From assembly GCA_031772625.1 (NCBI GenBank), contig CM062811.1, positions 651,746,871 to 651,810,870 of the forward strand: a stretch of 64,000 bases of DNA, in the 5' to 3' direction. Within the stretch, counting starts at the first letter, position 1, and each line of letters starts with the position of its first letter. The stretch is from Pinus tabuliformis (lineage: Eukaryota > Streptophyta > Pinopsida > Pinales > Pinaceae). A program made the position numbers and the translations under genes. Under the pieces are notes generated by a model that saw nothing but the letters and a program-made list of their open reading frames with translations, did not search any database and had not been told where the DNA came from. Positions 45,049 through 58,602 of this stretch are shown one piece after another.

Positions 45049-46518
45049 GAATTTGGTGACACAGCTTTTTGGATTTTGGCGTCTAGGTTTTTGGCCGATG
45101 CAGATTTGTGAAAATCCTACCTCAAATCCACTGTCGGTTTGTGAGAACCCTATTTCAGTCTTTTGCTATGGAGAGATTCGTCGAAAACCAAGCCGATGGC
45201 CGTTGACCAACCCTTGCTCAGGGGTCGTGAATCGCTTGCTCGGATCCGGTGAACCCTAGCTCTGTTGGTGCCAGAAATTTTTGGATTTTGGCGCTTGCAC
45301 TCCTGTGTTATCTCTAGTGGTCGTGTGGGTTCCAAGGTTTTTACGTATATTGCACCGAAACCCATCTAAAAAAACCCACATACCCTGCAGCCATGTGTTC
45401 CCAACCGTTTGGGAATTTCATCGGGGAACATGCTGACGATCCAGAGAAATTTCAGGGAAGTTCCAGACAGAGTTCAGAAAAATTTCAGGGAAGATCCAGA
45501 CAGAGTTCAGAGGGGTGTTTTTGACCAATTTAAAAGATTTTCTAAGCAGATTCCCAGGATAACCCAAGCTTATAATTTCTGTTTTTACAATCATGAATAT
45601 TGATGATCCATCCATTATTTTTATAATACATCTTGCAAACCTATATCTGTTTTGACAATTATGAATATTGATGATCCATCCATTATTTTTATAACACATT
45701 TGCAAGCATATAATTTTTGTCTTCTGTCCATCCATTATTTTTATAATAATGGATTTACAAGCATATAATTTCTGTTGAATATTGATGATCCATCCATTGT
45801 TTTTATATACCTTTGAATTTATTTATTTATTTTTGTATAAGTCAAAACCTTTTTTTGTATAACTCAAAAATAAGGGGATTTTGGATAATGAGTTTCAATT
45901 TGGATTTTTTGTGATTTAGATATTGTATTTTCAATGGTAAAATTACAAGATGTAGGAAACGTGTTTGTTGCTCTTGTTCTTGTTCTTGCTTGTTTTTTAA
46001 GATCATCTCAATGTTTATATATTGCATTTGGGTTCCAAGGAGTCATTCAAGTTGTGTTTCCACAATCCCAACATGTGAGAGAGTAATGATTGGATTGGGC
46101 ACTAAATGTTTAAAATAAATTTTTATTCAATCCCCTTCTTAATTTAATACATTTAAAAAACCAAGTATTTTATAGTGATTTTCAACATAGTTGTAAATGT
46201 TTGCAAATGATTGGATTGGGCACTAAATTTTTAAAATAAAATTTTATTCAATCCCCTTCTTAATTTAATACATTTAAAAAACCAAGTATTTAATAGTGAT
46301 TTTCAACATAATTGTAAATGTTTGCAAAATATATTGAGCAGGGGATCCCTATTATGTTTAACATAGTAAGAAATATACAAGAAAAAAATTGTGGTAGATC
46401 CTTCATGGACCTTGTTACAAATTGAAAGTAGTTACAATTAAGTTTCTTAAAGCTAAAGCTCATGTCTATTGGCTCATAATGGATTCTCACTATACCCTTT
46501 TTCAAATTGTTCGAGATT
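45049..46518. other. AT-rich spacer (copy B)
   Basis: Counterpart of 21601-23066, including the 'gatgatccatccatt' repeats and the 123-bp duplication. No gene recognised. Confidence 0.65.
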
Positions 46519-46614
46519 TTAATTGGAGTGTAAGGGTTGTGCATAAGACTATAAACTATAGTCTCTTATGTTTACAAGTTTGAAACAACTACAAATGTTA
46601 ATATTGAATTCTAG

Positions 46615-46701
<87 letters not shown>

Positions 46702-46838
46702 ATATATATATATATATCTATATATATATATATATATATATTTTAATTGGAGTGTAAGGGTTGTGCATAAGACTATAAACTATAGTCTCTTATGTTTACA
46801 AGTTTGAAACAACTACAAATGTTAATATTGAATTCTAG

Positions 46839-46905
<67 letters not shown>
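46519..46905. repeat. expanded (AT)n tract with 222-bp duplication (copy B)
   Basis: A 103-bp unique block ('ttttaattggagtgtaaggg...ttctagaaaat') occurs at 46519 and again at 46741, each followed by an (AT)n run (46617-46740 with three 'atct' interruptions, and about 46843-46905). Copy A has one block and one run. The duplication therefore happened in copy B, apparently seeded in the AT run. Confidence 0.93.
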
Positions 46906-46908
<3 letters not shown>

Positions 46909-47052
46909 TTCCCCAATTCGTCATCCCCTGAAAATTTTGTGGCGTTTCCCCCCATCCCCTTGTTGTTCCCCCGTCCCCTAAACCAATGAAACATATATCT
47001 TAGCAGTCTGTCAAAACCCATTCCAGACACTGATCAAAAATTCGTTCAAGAG

Positions 47053-49938
47053 TTTAAGGCTCCTGCGAAATTCTCTAGTCATGTGGTTCCACACCAGTCG
47101 AGGGACCTGATTCTACATTCTTTGGGGATGGTCGTCTCTTTCAGTGATAATTCCAAGATTCAAAGGGTCGCAGTGAGAGTGAAGAGACAAGACAAAATCA
47201 TTGACAACTCGCATCGAGAAAACTACTCTGACGTTGGGGGCCGATGTGGATTTGGATCGTGTGGATGATCTCTCCAAAAAGGCCTTGGTTGGTATGTTTA
47301 ACTCCTTAGGTAAGGACCAGGCCATGTGTTGGATTACATAGTCCTAGAAACCCTTACTTTACACCCTATGTGTGCGTCTCCTTGTCAACAATTAAATAAA
47401 CTTTCACTTTATAGCAAAGAATCACCTAGCACTGATTTTACACAACAAACATTGGGTGATTGAAAGTGGGAACTTGTGGTTAAAGAGATGACATGTGAAT
47501 TTAGACCCCCTTACTAAGAACCCTAAAACCCAAAACCTGTGGGTTAGACTTGTGGCTTTTCCTTTGCACTTCTAGAAGGCGCAGACTATTATCAAGGTGG
47601 CTAATGCAATTGGCAAATTTGTTTTCTTTGACAACTTTGCCTTGGTAGGGCTTGACAAGCATATTCTCCAAGTTTTGGTGGAGTATGATGTCACATTCGA
47701 TCTGCCCCGGGGGATTGAAATTACACATGGGAAGAATACCTTTCATCAACTCTAGAGAGTCTCATTTAGATGTATTTTATGTTGTCAGCCAAGCCATCTT
47801 AAGGCAACTTTCCCTAATTTCCAAAGTCAAAATCAGGCGTTGGGCTCTGTGGTGGACCTTCATTCATGATTCTTCTAGTCTCAGGGACACATTTTTATTT
47901 TGTCGGGTTTCAAGATGAAGATTTTCTAACAAAGTCAAAGGAGGGAGTACTAGGATAGATTCGAGGGGATATTACTTTTGAAGTTCCGGCTAACACAAAG
48001 GAGTTACCTCATATGTCTCATCCTATTTTTGGTGTGGATGATATTCAGGATCCCCTTGTGAGTAGTGCAACTTCCCTATAGTATCAGTGCTCTAATGTTA
48101 AGGGTTCTCATTTTCGTCCAGGTATTTATTAGCGAAATTTTCATCCTACACCTGGTGATTTGAAAGGTGTTGATCGTAGTGATTGCTTCAAGGATGATCA
48201 TTCACTTTGGGAAGAAATTGCAAGCATGTTGTCAAGGCCTCTTTCCTCTTAGGAGTTATTATTAGTAGAAAAGTTTGAAATGGATGCTTCACAGTTTTCT
48301 TCTTGTACTTATACTGCTCCTTATGTTGGTAACAACATAAATTTTTTTAATCTTAGCAGTCAAAATAGCTTAAATCCTAATCATCTCCCTCCTTTACCTA
48401 ACTTGATGGTGGCACCTGAGACCTATCCAAAATTCTATGATCATGAAATATTTGTTAACCCTAAGGAAGTCGGATGTTCCATTGTCCTATCTTTTGTCCA
48501 ACAGTTTCACTAATTCTTCATCTGGTTTTCCTTTTTTGAGCTTTGGCTTGATTGGTGACTAGCCTGTTCATCTGGGGTTTGGTTCTACTCCCTCTTACTC
48601 TTCCCTCCCTAGTGTTGGCATGTGCTTCTCTTCAGATTCTGCTCGACTTCCTCAATCCCCCTCCTTTAAATAAAGCTTAAACTCACTCCTCTCAATGTTG
48701 ACTCAAATATGGAGCCTAGACAAACGAAGGGTCAAAATTTAAACTCTTCCTTTAGCAATGTGACCATTAGGTAGAAAAAACATAACAAGAAAGGCTTGGC
48801 CTGGGAGGGTGCTATCAAAGGAGGTTTGTATTCCAGAAATATGTATTTCTTTGAGGAACAAAGGGCACTTAGCGCTGAGATGCCCTCTCGGGAAGGTCCA
48901 GAGTGATAGTGATGCAAATCGATATTAGGGGAGTGGGGGGTACTGTAAGAAAAACTCCCTCAAAAGAATTCTAGAGATTCATAAGTCTTTTATCCTCCTT
49001 ATCCAGGGAACAATGATGGTAGGGGCCAAAGCTTGTGATTTTTTCAAAGCTTTGTCCGGATTGGAAGGCTTATGCTATTGATGTTGTGGGTTTATCAAGG
49101 GATTTGTCGACTACATGGAATCCTCATGTTGTTGATATTAAGTTTTACTTTTCGTGGGCTATTATCATCTTGGAAGGCTCCCTGAAAGCACTGAACACCC
49201 CCATAAATCTACTTAACTTTATGGACCTTATGATAATAGACAATTTTGGAATAGATTGCAAGAGAGTGGTTTTGTACTTTATCGTCACATCACTCTTGTT
49301 GGGGACCTCAATTTCACTATCTTGGCTTCTAAAATTTGGAGAGCTAGGGCCCGGTTTGACCCCTTAGCTCCTTAAGGGATTCAAGATTCTAACCTTATTG
49401 ATGTTAGGCCTTCCCCTATGAGACTGACCTAGACAAATGGCGGGGTGGATGAGAGTAGATAGCTAACAAATTGGACATATTCCTTGTAGCTATGAGTCCC
49501 TCTCGAAAAGTCTTGGTAGGTCTCGATCATATACCTGTCTAACAAACAATTTTGATCACTCCCCAATCGTTCTCCAAATAGACTTTGATACTTATAAGAT
49601 ACATTATCCTTTCAAATTCAATCCCACATTGCAGGAAGATGAGTCTTTTGTTGCCTTGATTAGAAAGAGTTGGCAGGGGCTTTTATACAAATCTTTCGAC
49701 TTAGCCATGGAAATCTGGGTGTATAAGTTGAAATTTTTAAAACTTAGGGTGAAGGAATGGGATAAGCTTAAAAAACAAGGTCGGAAAGCAGAGCTTATAC
49801 ATAATGAATTTGAATTTGAAAGAATTTTTCAGGCATATGTCAATACAATTTTTCCTGAAGAATTTGAAAGAGAAAAAATCACAGATCTTAAAATAGGAAG
49901 AAGAGGAATGGAGGATGAAAAGTAGAGCTATTTTGATT
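47053..49938 (+). pseudogene. LINE3 decayed L1 (copy B)
   Basis: Counterpart of 23400-26285 (offset 23,653) with the same DUF4283-like, knuckle-like and endonuclease remnants and nearly identical stops. Private changes seen are 'gacaac' for 'gacgac' near 47632 and 'tattag' for 'tatttg' near 48926. Confidence 0.8.
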
Positions 49939-49943
49939 AAGGT

Positions 49944-52785
49944 GCGTTATGGATCTCACTGCTAAGGAAGAGAATGCAGCTGAAACTTGCAGATTTCTTC
50001 CTTGGAAAGGCACCCATAGAGTCGATTTCAGATATTTTCCCCCACTTGAAGATACAAACAAATTTGTTTAATAGCAGACAGTAGAACATGGCAGCAATCA
50101 ATTTATGGAATGGGTTCCCATGATTCTTCTTCATCTTTCAACTTGACCCCGACAGAGAGTAGGGCAGATTTATTGGCTTCGATGTCCGCCTTTTTATTGT
50201 GGGTTCTCAACACATGGTATTACTTCAAGTTCTGAAAATTGTTTTCCAAACTTTTGATCCTAGTAATCAGCCTTGCTAGGTTAAGTTCCAAAACTGGAGT
50301 ATTGGAAACCATTGTGTTTATAATGACCTGCGAATCGCCTATAACAATTGCGTCATTTATGTCCAAATCTTTGAGGATCTTGAGTCCTTGGAAGAGGGCC
50401 AAGGCCTCAGCTTGAATGCTAGTAGAATATCCAAGTCCCCAAGCATAGGAGAGAATTTTTTCCCCAATTTGATTTAGAACAACACCTCCTGCACCAACTT
50501 TTTCCGGATTTCCCTTTGCTGCTCCATCAAAAAAGAGGAAGTGCCTTGCTTGCGATTTAAGCCAATCTTGAATGTCATTCTTAGGTTTCCTTATTTGCCA
50601 ACCTTTAATTGTAGGGGCTTTTCTGGCTGCTGGATGAAATTGAAGTTCTAGAGTTGATCCCCATGCAATGTCCTGTTGACTAAGATTGGAGTCGTCTTTT
50701 ATATCAATCAAGCACTCCTTTATGTGGCATTTAATCTTGGCTTCTAAGACTTTGTGGCTCTGCTTTGTATTTCTAAAAATTCTTCTGTTATGTTCTAGCC
50801 ATATCTGCCAACAGATAACCTTTGGGAGGACAACCCATGTTGATTTAATAATCAGGTTTTTAGGGGGTGAACCTGGATACCTGTTTGCCCATTTAGAGAA
50901 AAGTTTAGAAGTGGAGCAAGTAAGAGTGAAATTAGGATCCAAATATTGGATAAAGAAAGACCAGATCTGCCTGGAGAAGCTGCATTCTAGAATTAGATGA
51001 ACTACTATCTCTGCGTTTTCATTGCACAGTGAGCAGATGGAAGGGCCGTGGAATCCTTTCCTCTGCAAGTTGTCATAAGTTAAGATTTTGCCATGACAGA
51101 AAAGGCAGGCAAAGAAATCCACCTTGGGCCATGAAGACAGTCGCCAGACACCTTGCCAAGGAGCTGGATCAGGGGGAACGTATGGCCTCTCATTCAGTTT
51201 AGTGTACCCCAAGGAGACTGCGTATCCTCTGGCTTTCGGCCCCCAGCGTTTCACATCTCTTTTCCTCGAGTGTGTGGGCGCCAATCCGTGCAGGGAGTCG
51301 AGCAGCGTGGTCCATTCGGAGGTCAGGTTATCCGACACCTTTATACGTTTCCAGCTTGCCCATACCAAGTCATTCCAGCATGAGATATCCCACAGCGTTC
51401 GCAGTCCCTCTCTGTCCATCCAGCAGCGCGGCGAGCTAATGGAGACTCTGTCTTCTATTGGTTCCTTATTCATGATTTTGTCCGTCCAGATGTTGATTTT
51501 TTTCCTGTTGTCTGGGATCCAGTAAGAGTGAGTGGTAATGAGAGGGACAACTCTGGCATATATTTTGAGAAATGATGAGTTTGGCAGATGGATCACGTTT
51601 TCTAAACATCTGGATCTTGGTCCTCTGAAATATTTTTTCCAGAGCGCCTTTTGGGCCCAGCCAGGATTGGGCGCAATGATCCTCCAAATGATTTTTGCAG
51701 CCATTGCCACATTCTGTTGACAAAGATTTTTAAAATTTAGACCACCCTCCCACAGTGGCTTGGAGATGGTTTCCCAACTGATAAGGGGGATCCTTTTTCA
51801 TTCTGTTTTCTTCCCTTCCAAAAGAACCTCCTTATGTACTCCATTTTTTTTAGAATGGATGTCAGAGAAAGAAGCCCAGCGAATTGAAATAGAGGCAAGT
51901 TGGTAAGAACTGATTTAATTAAGACCGTTTTTCCAGCAGTATTCAGCCAGGAGTATCCCCAGGCTTGAATCTTAGCCTTGAATTTTTCCAGCTGAGGGAG
52001 CCATTGTTTGCTTGCAAGTCTCTTGTGAGATACAGGGAGGCCCAAATATTTAAAAGAAGACCAAGAAGTGGAAGCTGCAAAGCCCAAACATCTAGAAATG
52101 GTAGATAGCAGTCTGGGCGTAATATTCCAGTTGAAAATGTGGCATTTGCTCTTATTAACAACCCTGCCTGAGGCCTCACTGAAATCATCCAGAACCGCTT
52201 TGAATTTTGTGGCAGAGGAGATAGAGGCAGGACCCAAAAGCAAAGTGTCATCCGCAAACAAGGCATGATTAATATTTTTGATCCCTCTTGCAATACACAG
52301 TCCATTAATTTCTTGGTCTTGCATCTTTTTGTCTAGCAGGAAGCTAAGAACTGAGGCTTGGATGACAAAGAGCAAAGGGGATAGAGGACACCCCTACCTA
52401 AGTCCTCTCGAAGCTTTAAAAAAGTCTGTGGCTCTTCCATTAACAAGAGGAGCAATCCATGGCTCCGAGACGCATGCCCAGATCCATTTAATGAAATTTG
52501 CTCCAAAACCAAACTTGCTCATAACATTTAAAAGAAAGCTATGATTTACTCGATCAAAAGCATTTGCTAAATCAAGTTTAATCACCATACCTTGCTCTTT
52601 TTAGAGGAGACATGAATGAATTGCCTCTTGTACCAGGATGAAGTTGTCCACGATTTGCCTTCCTTGGGTGAAGCCTCCTTGATTCTCTGGAATTATTTTG
52701 GGAAGAATGAACTTCAGTCTATTTGCAATTACTTTGGTGATTAATTTGTACCTTGTGTTGCATAGGGAAATCGATCGGAATCTAC
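49944..52785 (-). mobile_element. LINE2 truncated L1 (copy B)
   Basis: Counterpart of 26291-29132, cut at both ends in the same way and ending at the B/C junction. ORF2 segments are 51710-50220 (496 codons, zinc finger and RNase H), 52375-51737 (RT core) and 52588-52394. The RT is split here by a TAG at 52394 in the RGLRQ box, where copy A has an intact CAG. LINE1 of copies A and C has the same change at the homologous base. Confidence 0.9.
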
Positions 52786-52793
52786 TGATTGTT
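52778..52793. other. large-unit junction B/C
   Basis: Identical to the A/B junction: LINE2 'tctactga' fused to 'tgattgttgc' with the 3-nt overlap. Two identical novel junctions show that the unit was amplified as a block after a single founding rearrangement. Confidence 0.93.
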
Positions 52794-52855
52794 GCATTGA
52801 ACTCTCCAATTTAACTTTTAAATGATTCTAATATCTTATTATGTATCTGTTGTAG

Positions 52856-54133
52856 ATGGATTTTTCTGGCGAGCATGAGTAAGTGGAACACAAAATGGAA
52901 TGTCTATCTTTATACAGCGAAGTCTAGATGAGGTATGTTTGGTGCAATGAATAATTATTTGTTTTGAGTTATGCTTTCCATTACAATTTGTCTTTATTTT
53001 AACGTTATTCACGCCACCTTTTTTCCTTTCATCTGGGGAGAGGACACTACAGTAAAGATAATGTGAAAAGGGGAAGTTTGCAATTTTTTGTTTGTTGTTG
53101 TGTAATTTTTTTTTTTTAAGTTCATGCCTTCAAATTCTCTTGTTTGACTTTTATTATAAATATAATATTATATTGTGTATCTATTGCAGATGGCTTGTTC
53201 CAGTGAACAAAAAATTGTGGAAGACAAAATGGATTGTCCTGATTTATATATCAATCTCAAAGAAAGGTGTGGAAGACAAAATGGATTGTCCTGATTTATA
53301 TATCAATCTCAAAGAAAGGTGTGTTTCTTATTACAGTTAATTATTGCGTACTCTCAAGTTTAACTTACATAACGATTCTAATATCTTATTGTGTATCTTC
53401 TATAGATGGATTGTTTTGATGAGCAAAAGCAAGTGGAACACAAACAACATCCCATCGATATGAAACAAACTCTAGGGAGTTGTGTTTCCTATAATGAATA
53501 ATTGTTGGTTTTGAATATGTTTAACACTACTAACTGCATGTATTTTAAGCTTATTCAACCGACCTTTTTGCCTTTTCAGCAGAGGACAACAAATTGCACT
53601 AGAGATGAGGTGCAGAGGGGGTGTTTGCAATTTTTTCTTTGTTTTTATCTTCGTGTTTTGTTTTGTTGAGTTTGAGCATGGCCATGCTGTGTTGTACTCG
53701 TTTTTTGTTGTTTGGTCTTGGTTTCGTTTGTTGGGTGTCTTGTAATCTTTTTTTGTTTCGTTTTGTTTTTTTTCTTTTAAAGTTTTTTGCAGTTTGGTCT
53801 TGGTTTCGTTTGTTGGGTGTGGAAACAGAAATGAAGGAAGCAATCAAAGAAAATTGAGGTTATTGTTCATAAATGAAGGTGAGTCGACATTTCTATATGC
53901 AATGCACTTCACTTAAAAGTATCTTTCGCTACTTTGTAGCTCCATTTTTTATGCTTTCAAATTATTATATGCTTTATCTAAGCTCTCATAGTCGACTACA
54001 TTCATCCCTTTTATGTAGTGAACAACTACAATTGTATGTTCTACACAAGTCAAGTGGTGAAGACGCCCTAGACATTCTACAAACATGACATAGAGGATGG
54101 GTGAGGCATACTTTTCTCTTACACAATACTATT
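52856..54133 (+). other. exon-like modules b, c, d and f1 (copy C)
   Basis: Same modules as in copies A and B, starting with module b at 52856. It shares 'gtttggtgc' with copy A rather than the copy B variant. Confidence 0.6.
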
Positions 54134-54381
54134 TTTTTTTTTTTTTACGGAAACGGTTATGGAGTGCTTATATTAATCTTGGCTTGAATGCCAAAAATCT
54201 GATTACATTATGAGTTTCTTTGCCCTGATGTATCTCACTGCTAAGGAAGAGAATGCAGCTGAAACTTGCAGATTTCTTCCTTGGAAAGGCACCCATAGAG
54301 TCGATTTCAGATATTTTCCCCCACTTGAAGATACAAACAAATTTGTTTAATAACAGACAGTAGAACATGGCAGCAATCAAT

Positions 54382-57300
54382 TTATGGAATGGGTTCCCAT
54401 GATTCTTCTTCATCTTTCAACTTGACCCCGACAGAGAGTAGGGCAGATTTATTGGCTTCGATGTCCAACTTTTTATTGTGGGTTCTCAACACATGGTAGT
54501 ACTTCAAGTTCTGAAAATTGTTTTTCAAACCTTTGATCCTAGTAATAAGCATTGCTAGGTTAAGTTCCAAAACTGGAGTATTGGAAACCATTGCGTTTAT
54601 AATGACCTGCGAATCGCCTATAACAATTGCGTCATTTATGTCCAAATCTTTGAGGATCTTGAGTCCTTGGAAGAGGGCCAAGGCCTCAGCTTGAATGCTA
54701 GTAGAATATCCAAGTCCCCAAGCATAGGAGAGAATTTTTTCCCCAATTTGATTTAGAACAACACCTCCTGCACCAACTTTTTCCGGATTTCCCTTTGCTG
54801 CTCCATCAAAAAAGAGGAAGTGCCTTGCTTGCGATTTAAGCCAATCTTGAATGTCATTCTCAGGTTTCCTTATTTTCCAATATTTAATAGTAGGGGCTTT
54901 TCTGGCTGCTGGATGAAATTGAAGTTCTAGAGTTGATCCCCATGCAATGTCCTGTTGACTGAGATTGGAGTCGTCTTTTATATCAGTCAAGCACTCCTTT
55001 ATGTGGCATTTAATCTTGGCTTCTAAGACTTTGTGGCTCTGCTTTGTATTTCTAAAAATTCTTCTGTTATGTTCTAGCCATATCTGCCAACAGATAATCT
55101 TTGGGAGGACAGCCCATGCTGATTTAATAATCAGGTTTTTAGGGGGTGAACCTAGATATCTGTTTTCCCATTTAGAGAAAAGTTTAGAAGTGGAGCAAGT
55201 AAGAGTGAAATTAGGATCCAAATCTTGGATAAAGAAAGACTAGATCTGCCTGGAGAAGCTGCATTCTAGAATTAGATGAACTACTGTCTCTGCGTTTTCA
55301 TTGCACAGTGAGCAGATGGAAGGGCCGTGGAATCCTTTCCTCTGCAAGTTGTCATAAGTTAAGATTTTGCCATGACAGAAAATGCAGGCAAAGAAATCCA
55401 CCTTGGGCCATGAAGACAATCGTGAGACACCTTGCCAAGGAGCTGGATCAGGGGGAACGTATGGCCTCTCATTCAGTTTAGCGTACCCCAAGGAGACTGC
55501 GTATCCTCTGGCTTTCGGCCCCCAGCCTTTCACATCTCTTTTCCTCGAGTGTGTGGGCGCCAATCCGTGCAGGGAGTCGAGCAGCGTGGTCCATTCGGAG
55601 GTCAAGTTATCCGACACCTTTATATGTTTCCAGCTTGCCCATACCAAGTCGTTCCAGCATGAGATATCCCACAGCGTTCGCAGTCCCTCTCTGTCCATCC
55701 AGTAGCGCGGCGAGCTAATGGAGACTCTGTCTTCTATTGGTTCCTTATTCATGATTTTGTCCGTCTAGATGTTGATTTTTTTCCTGTTGTCTGGGATCCA
55801 GTAAGAGTGAGTGGTAATGAGAGGGACAACTCTGGCATATATTTTGAGAAATGATGAGTTTGGCAGATGGATCACGTTTTCTAAACATCTGGATCTTGGT
55901 CCTCTGAAATATTTTTTCCATAGCGCCTTTTGGGCCCAGCCAGGATTGGGCGTAATGATCCTCCAAATGATTTTTGCAGCCATTGCCACATTCTGTTGAC
56001 AAAGATTTTTAAAATTTAGACCACCCTCCCACAGTGGCTTGGAGATGGTTTCCCAACTGATAAGGGGGATCCTTTTTCATTCTGTTTTCTTCCCTTCCAA
56101 AAGAACCTCCTTATGTACTCCATTTTTTTTAGAATGGATGTCAGAGAAAGAAGCCCAGCGAATTGAAATAGAGGCAAGTTGGTAAGCACTGATTTAGTTA
56201 AGACTGTTTTTCCAGCAGTATTCAGCCAGGAGTATCCCCAGGCTTGAATCTTAGGCTTGAATTTTTCCAGCTGAGGGAGCCATTCTTTGCTTGCAAGTCT
56301 CTTGTGAGATACAGGGAGGCCCAAATATTTAAAAGAAGACCAAGAAGTGGAAGCTGCAAAGCCCAAACATCTAGAAATGGCAGATAGCAGTCTGGGCGTA
56401 ATATTCCAGCTGAAAATGTGGCATTTGCTCTTATTAACAACGCTGCCTGAGGCCTCACTAAAATCATCCAGAACCGCTTTGAATTTTGTGGCAGAAGAGA
56501 TAGAGGCAAGACCCAAAAGCAAAGTGTCATCCACAAACAAGGCATGATTAATATTTTTGATCCCTCTTGCAATACACAGTCCATTAATTTCTTGGTCTTG
56601 CATCTTTTTGTCTAGCAGGAAGCTAAGAACTGAGGCTTGGATGACAAAGAGCAGAGGGGATAGAGGACACCCCTACCTAAGTCCTCTCGAAGCTTTAAAA
56701 AAGCATGTGGCTCTTCCATTAATAAGAGGAGCAATCCATGGCTCCGAGACGCATGCCCAGATCCATTTAATGAAATTTGCTCCAAAACCAAACTTGCTCA
56801 TAACATTTAAAAGAAAGCTATGATTTACTCGATCAAAAGCATTTGCTAAATCAAGTTTAATCACCATACCTTCCTCTTTTCAGAGGAGACATGAATGAAT
56901 TGCCTCTTGTACCAGGATGAAGTTGTCCACGATTTGCCTTCCTTGGGTGAAGCCTCCTTGATTCTCTGGAATTATTTTGGGAAGAATGAACTTCAGTCTA
57001 TTTGCAATTACTTTGGTGATTAATTTGTACCTTGTGTTGCATAGGAAAATCGATCGGAATCTACTGAATTTATTGGCACCTTTTTCCTTGGGTATGAGGG
57101 CTAAAAATGCAGAATTAGTACTGCCTCCTATTTTCTGTGTATTTTGAGATTTTTGAACCATTTTGAGGAGGTCCTTTTCAATAATCGGCCAGCAAGCTTG
57201 AAGGAATCTAGCAGAGAAACCGTCCGGCCCAGGGGTCTTATCCGGGTCCATATCAAAAGAGCCTTTTTCACTTCATCTTTAGTGACTTTGGCCTCAAGAG

Positions 57301-58602
57301 ATTCATTCATTCGCTGAGTAATTACAAAGGGTATATTATCTAGCAGATCTGGATAATGGCTTGGATCCTTGTCTTCACTATACAAGTTTTGGAAATGAGC
57401 AAAAGTTGCTTTCTTTATGTGATCAAAATCCTTATGGATATCGCTCTCTTCTTTAATCTCTGAGATGGTATTGAAGCATTTCCTTGCCTGGGCTTGTTTG
57501 TGGAAAAAAGCAGTGTTCCTATCCCCTGCTTTAAGCCAGAGGTTACGAGATTTTAATCTCCAATACTCTTCTTCAGCTAAGCAGGCTTTGTGGTAGCGTT
57601 GTTGCAACTAGGCTTCTTGATCTAATAAATCCTTTGTGAGCATAGCGTTCTCCATACCATTTTGATGGGAAACAAGAGCGGCTTTAATGGTTTTCCTTTC
57701 TGTAGCCGGATTGGACAGCATTTTGGCCCATCTTTTTAGAGCTCTTTTCACCCTACTGAGCTTTTCCTCCCAAATATAGAATGGTGATCCTTTAACTCGT
57801 TGATTCCAACATTCCTTGACAGTTTGCATGAAGTCTGGCTCCTTTACCCAGAGAGGGCTGAATCTAAATGGAATAGGGCCCAGATCAAGGTGAGCTAGGA
57901 GTTCTAGCTTTATGGGCTTATGATCAGAGATGCTGCCAGCAAGAATATTCATTCTGAGCTCTAAACCTAGCAACAAATCGGAACTTTGAATAATAAATCT
58001 ATCTAGCCTGGCAACAATGTGTCCAGGTCCCACTCTTTTATTAGACCAAGAGTACTTACCGGAAGAAGGTTTGATGTCCAGCAAGTCCCAGTCTTGCACT
58101 ATGTCCTCCACCCATTCCCTTGTCGGGTCTTTAACTACGTTGCCTCCCCTTTTTTCTGATGGATGAAGAGTGAGGTTGAGGTCGCCAGCAATTATTATAT
58201 TTTCCAAGTTTGTCAAATCTGCTTGGTGTCTTATAGAGTCCCAACAGTCTTTTTTTGCCCAACATTGACTGGAGAGTAAACATTGAATAGACAAAACGTT
58301 TCCTTAGTGTCCAAGTTCTACATTTTCAGCAACAACCAATGAGTATTCCTAGCCTCGAATAGGACTGTAAATTTATTGGCATTCCAAAGAGTGCCTATCC
58401 CTCTTGAGGCACCCCAGGCAGAGATTGCTCTTGCTTCACTTTTATTCCAAAGTTTCTTGCTTGCTTGAAGGAAGACTATGTCTTCCAACTTTGTCTCCTG
58501 GACGAGAAGTAAGTCTGGGGTTTCTGTCCTGATTAGGGTTCTGATGGCTTCTTCTTTAGCTTTGCTCCCCATACCTCTGCAATTCCAGGAAATGACCTTC
58601 AT
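54382..58602 (-). pseudogene. LINE1 ORF2 (copy C)
   Basis: Endonuclease 58602-58318 (a private TAG replaces CAG after LLLKM), continuing 58294-57608 after the A7-run frame change. Linker TAG at 57608, RT 57251-56880, 56867-56673 (TAG in RGLRQ) and 56603-56016, then zinc finger and RNase H 55989-54382. A private Asp-to-Tyr change (TIKYWKIRK) lies near 54888. Confidence 0.88.

Larger units (their letters stand above)
29133..52785. repeat. large tandem unit, copy B (23,653 bp)
   Basis: The only complete unit bounded on both sides by the same novel junction (tctact|tgattgttgc). It lacks the 1,770-bp duplication of copy A and has an extra 222-bp duplication around the (AT)n tract at 46519-46843. 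It is otherwise collinear with copies A and C. Confidence 0.92.
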
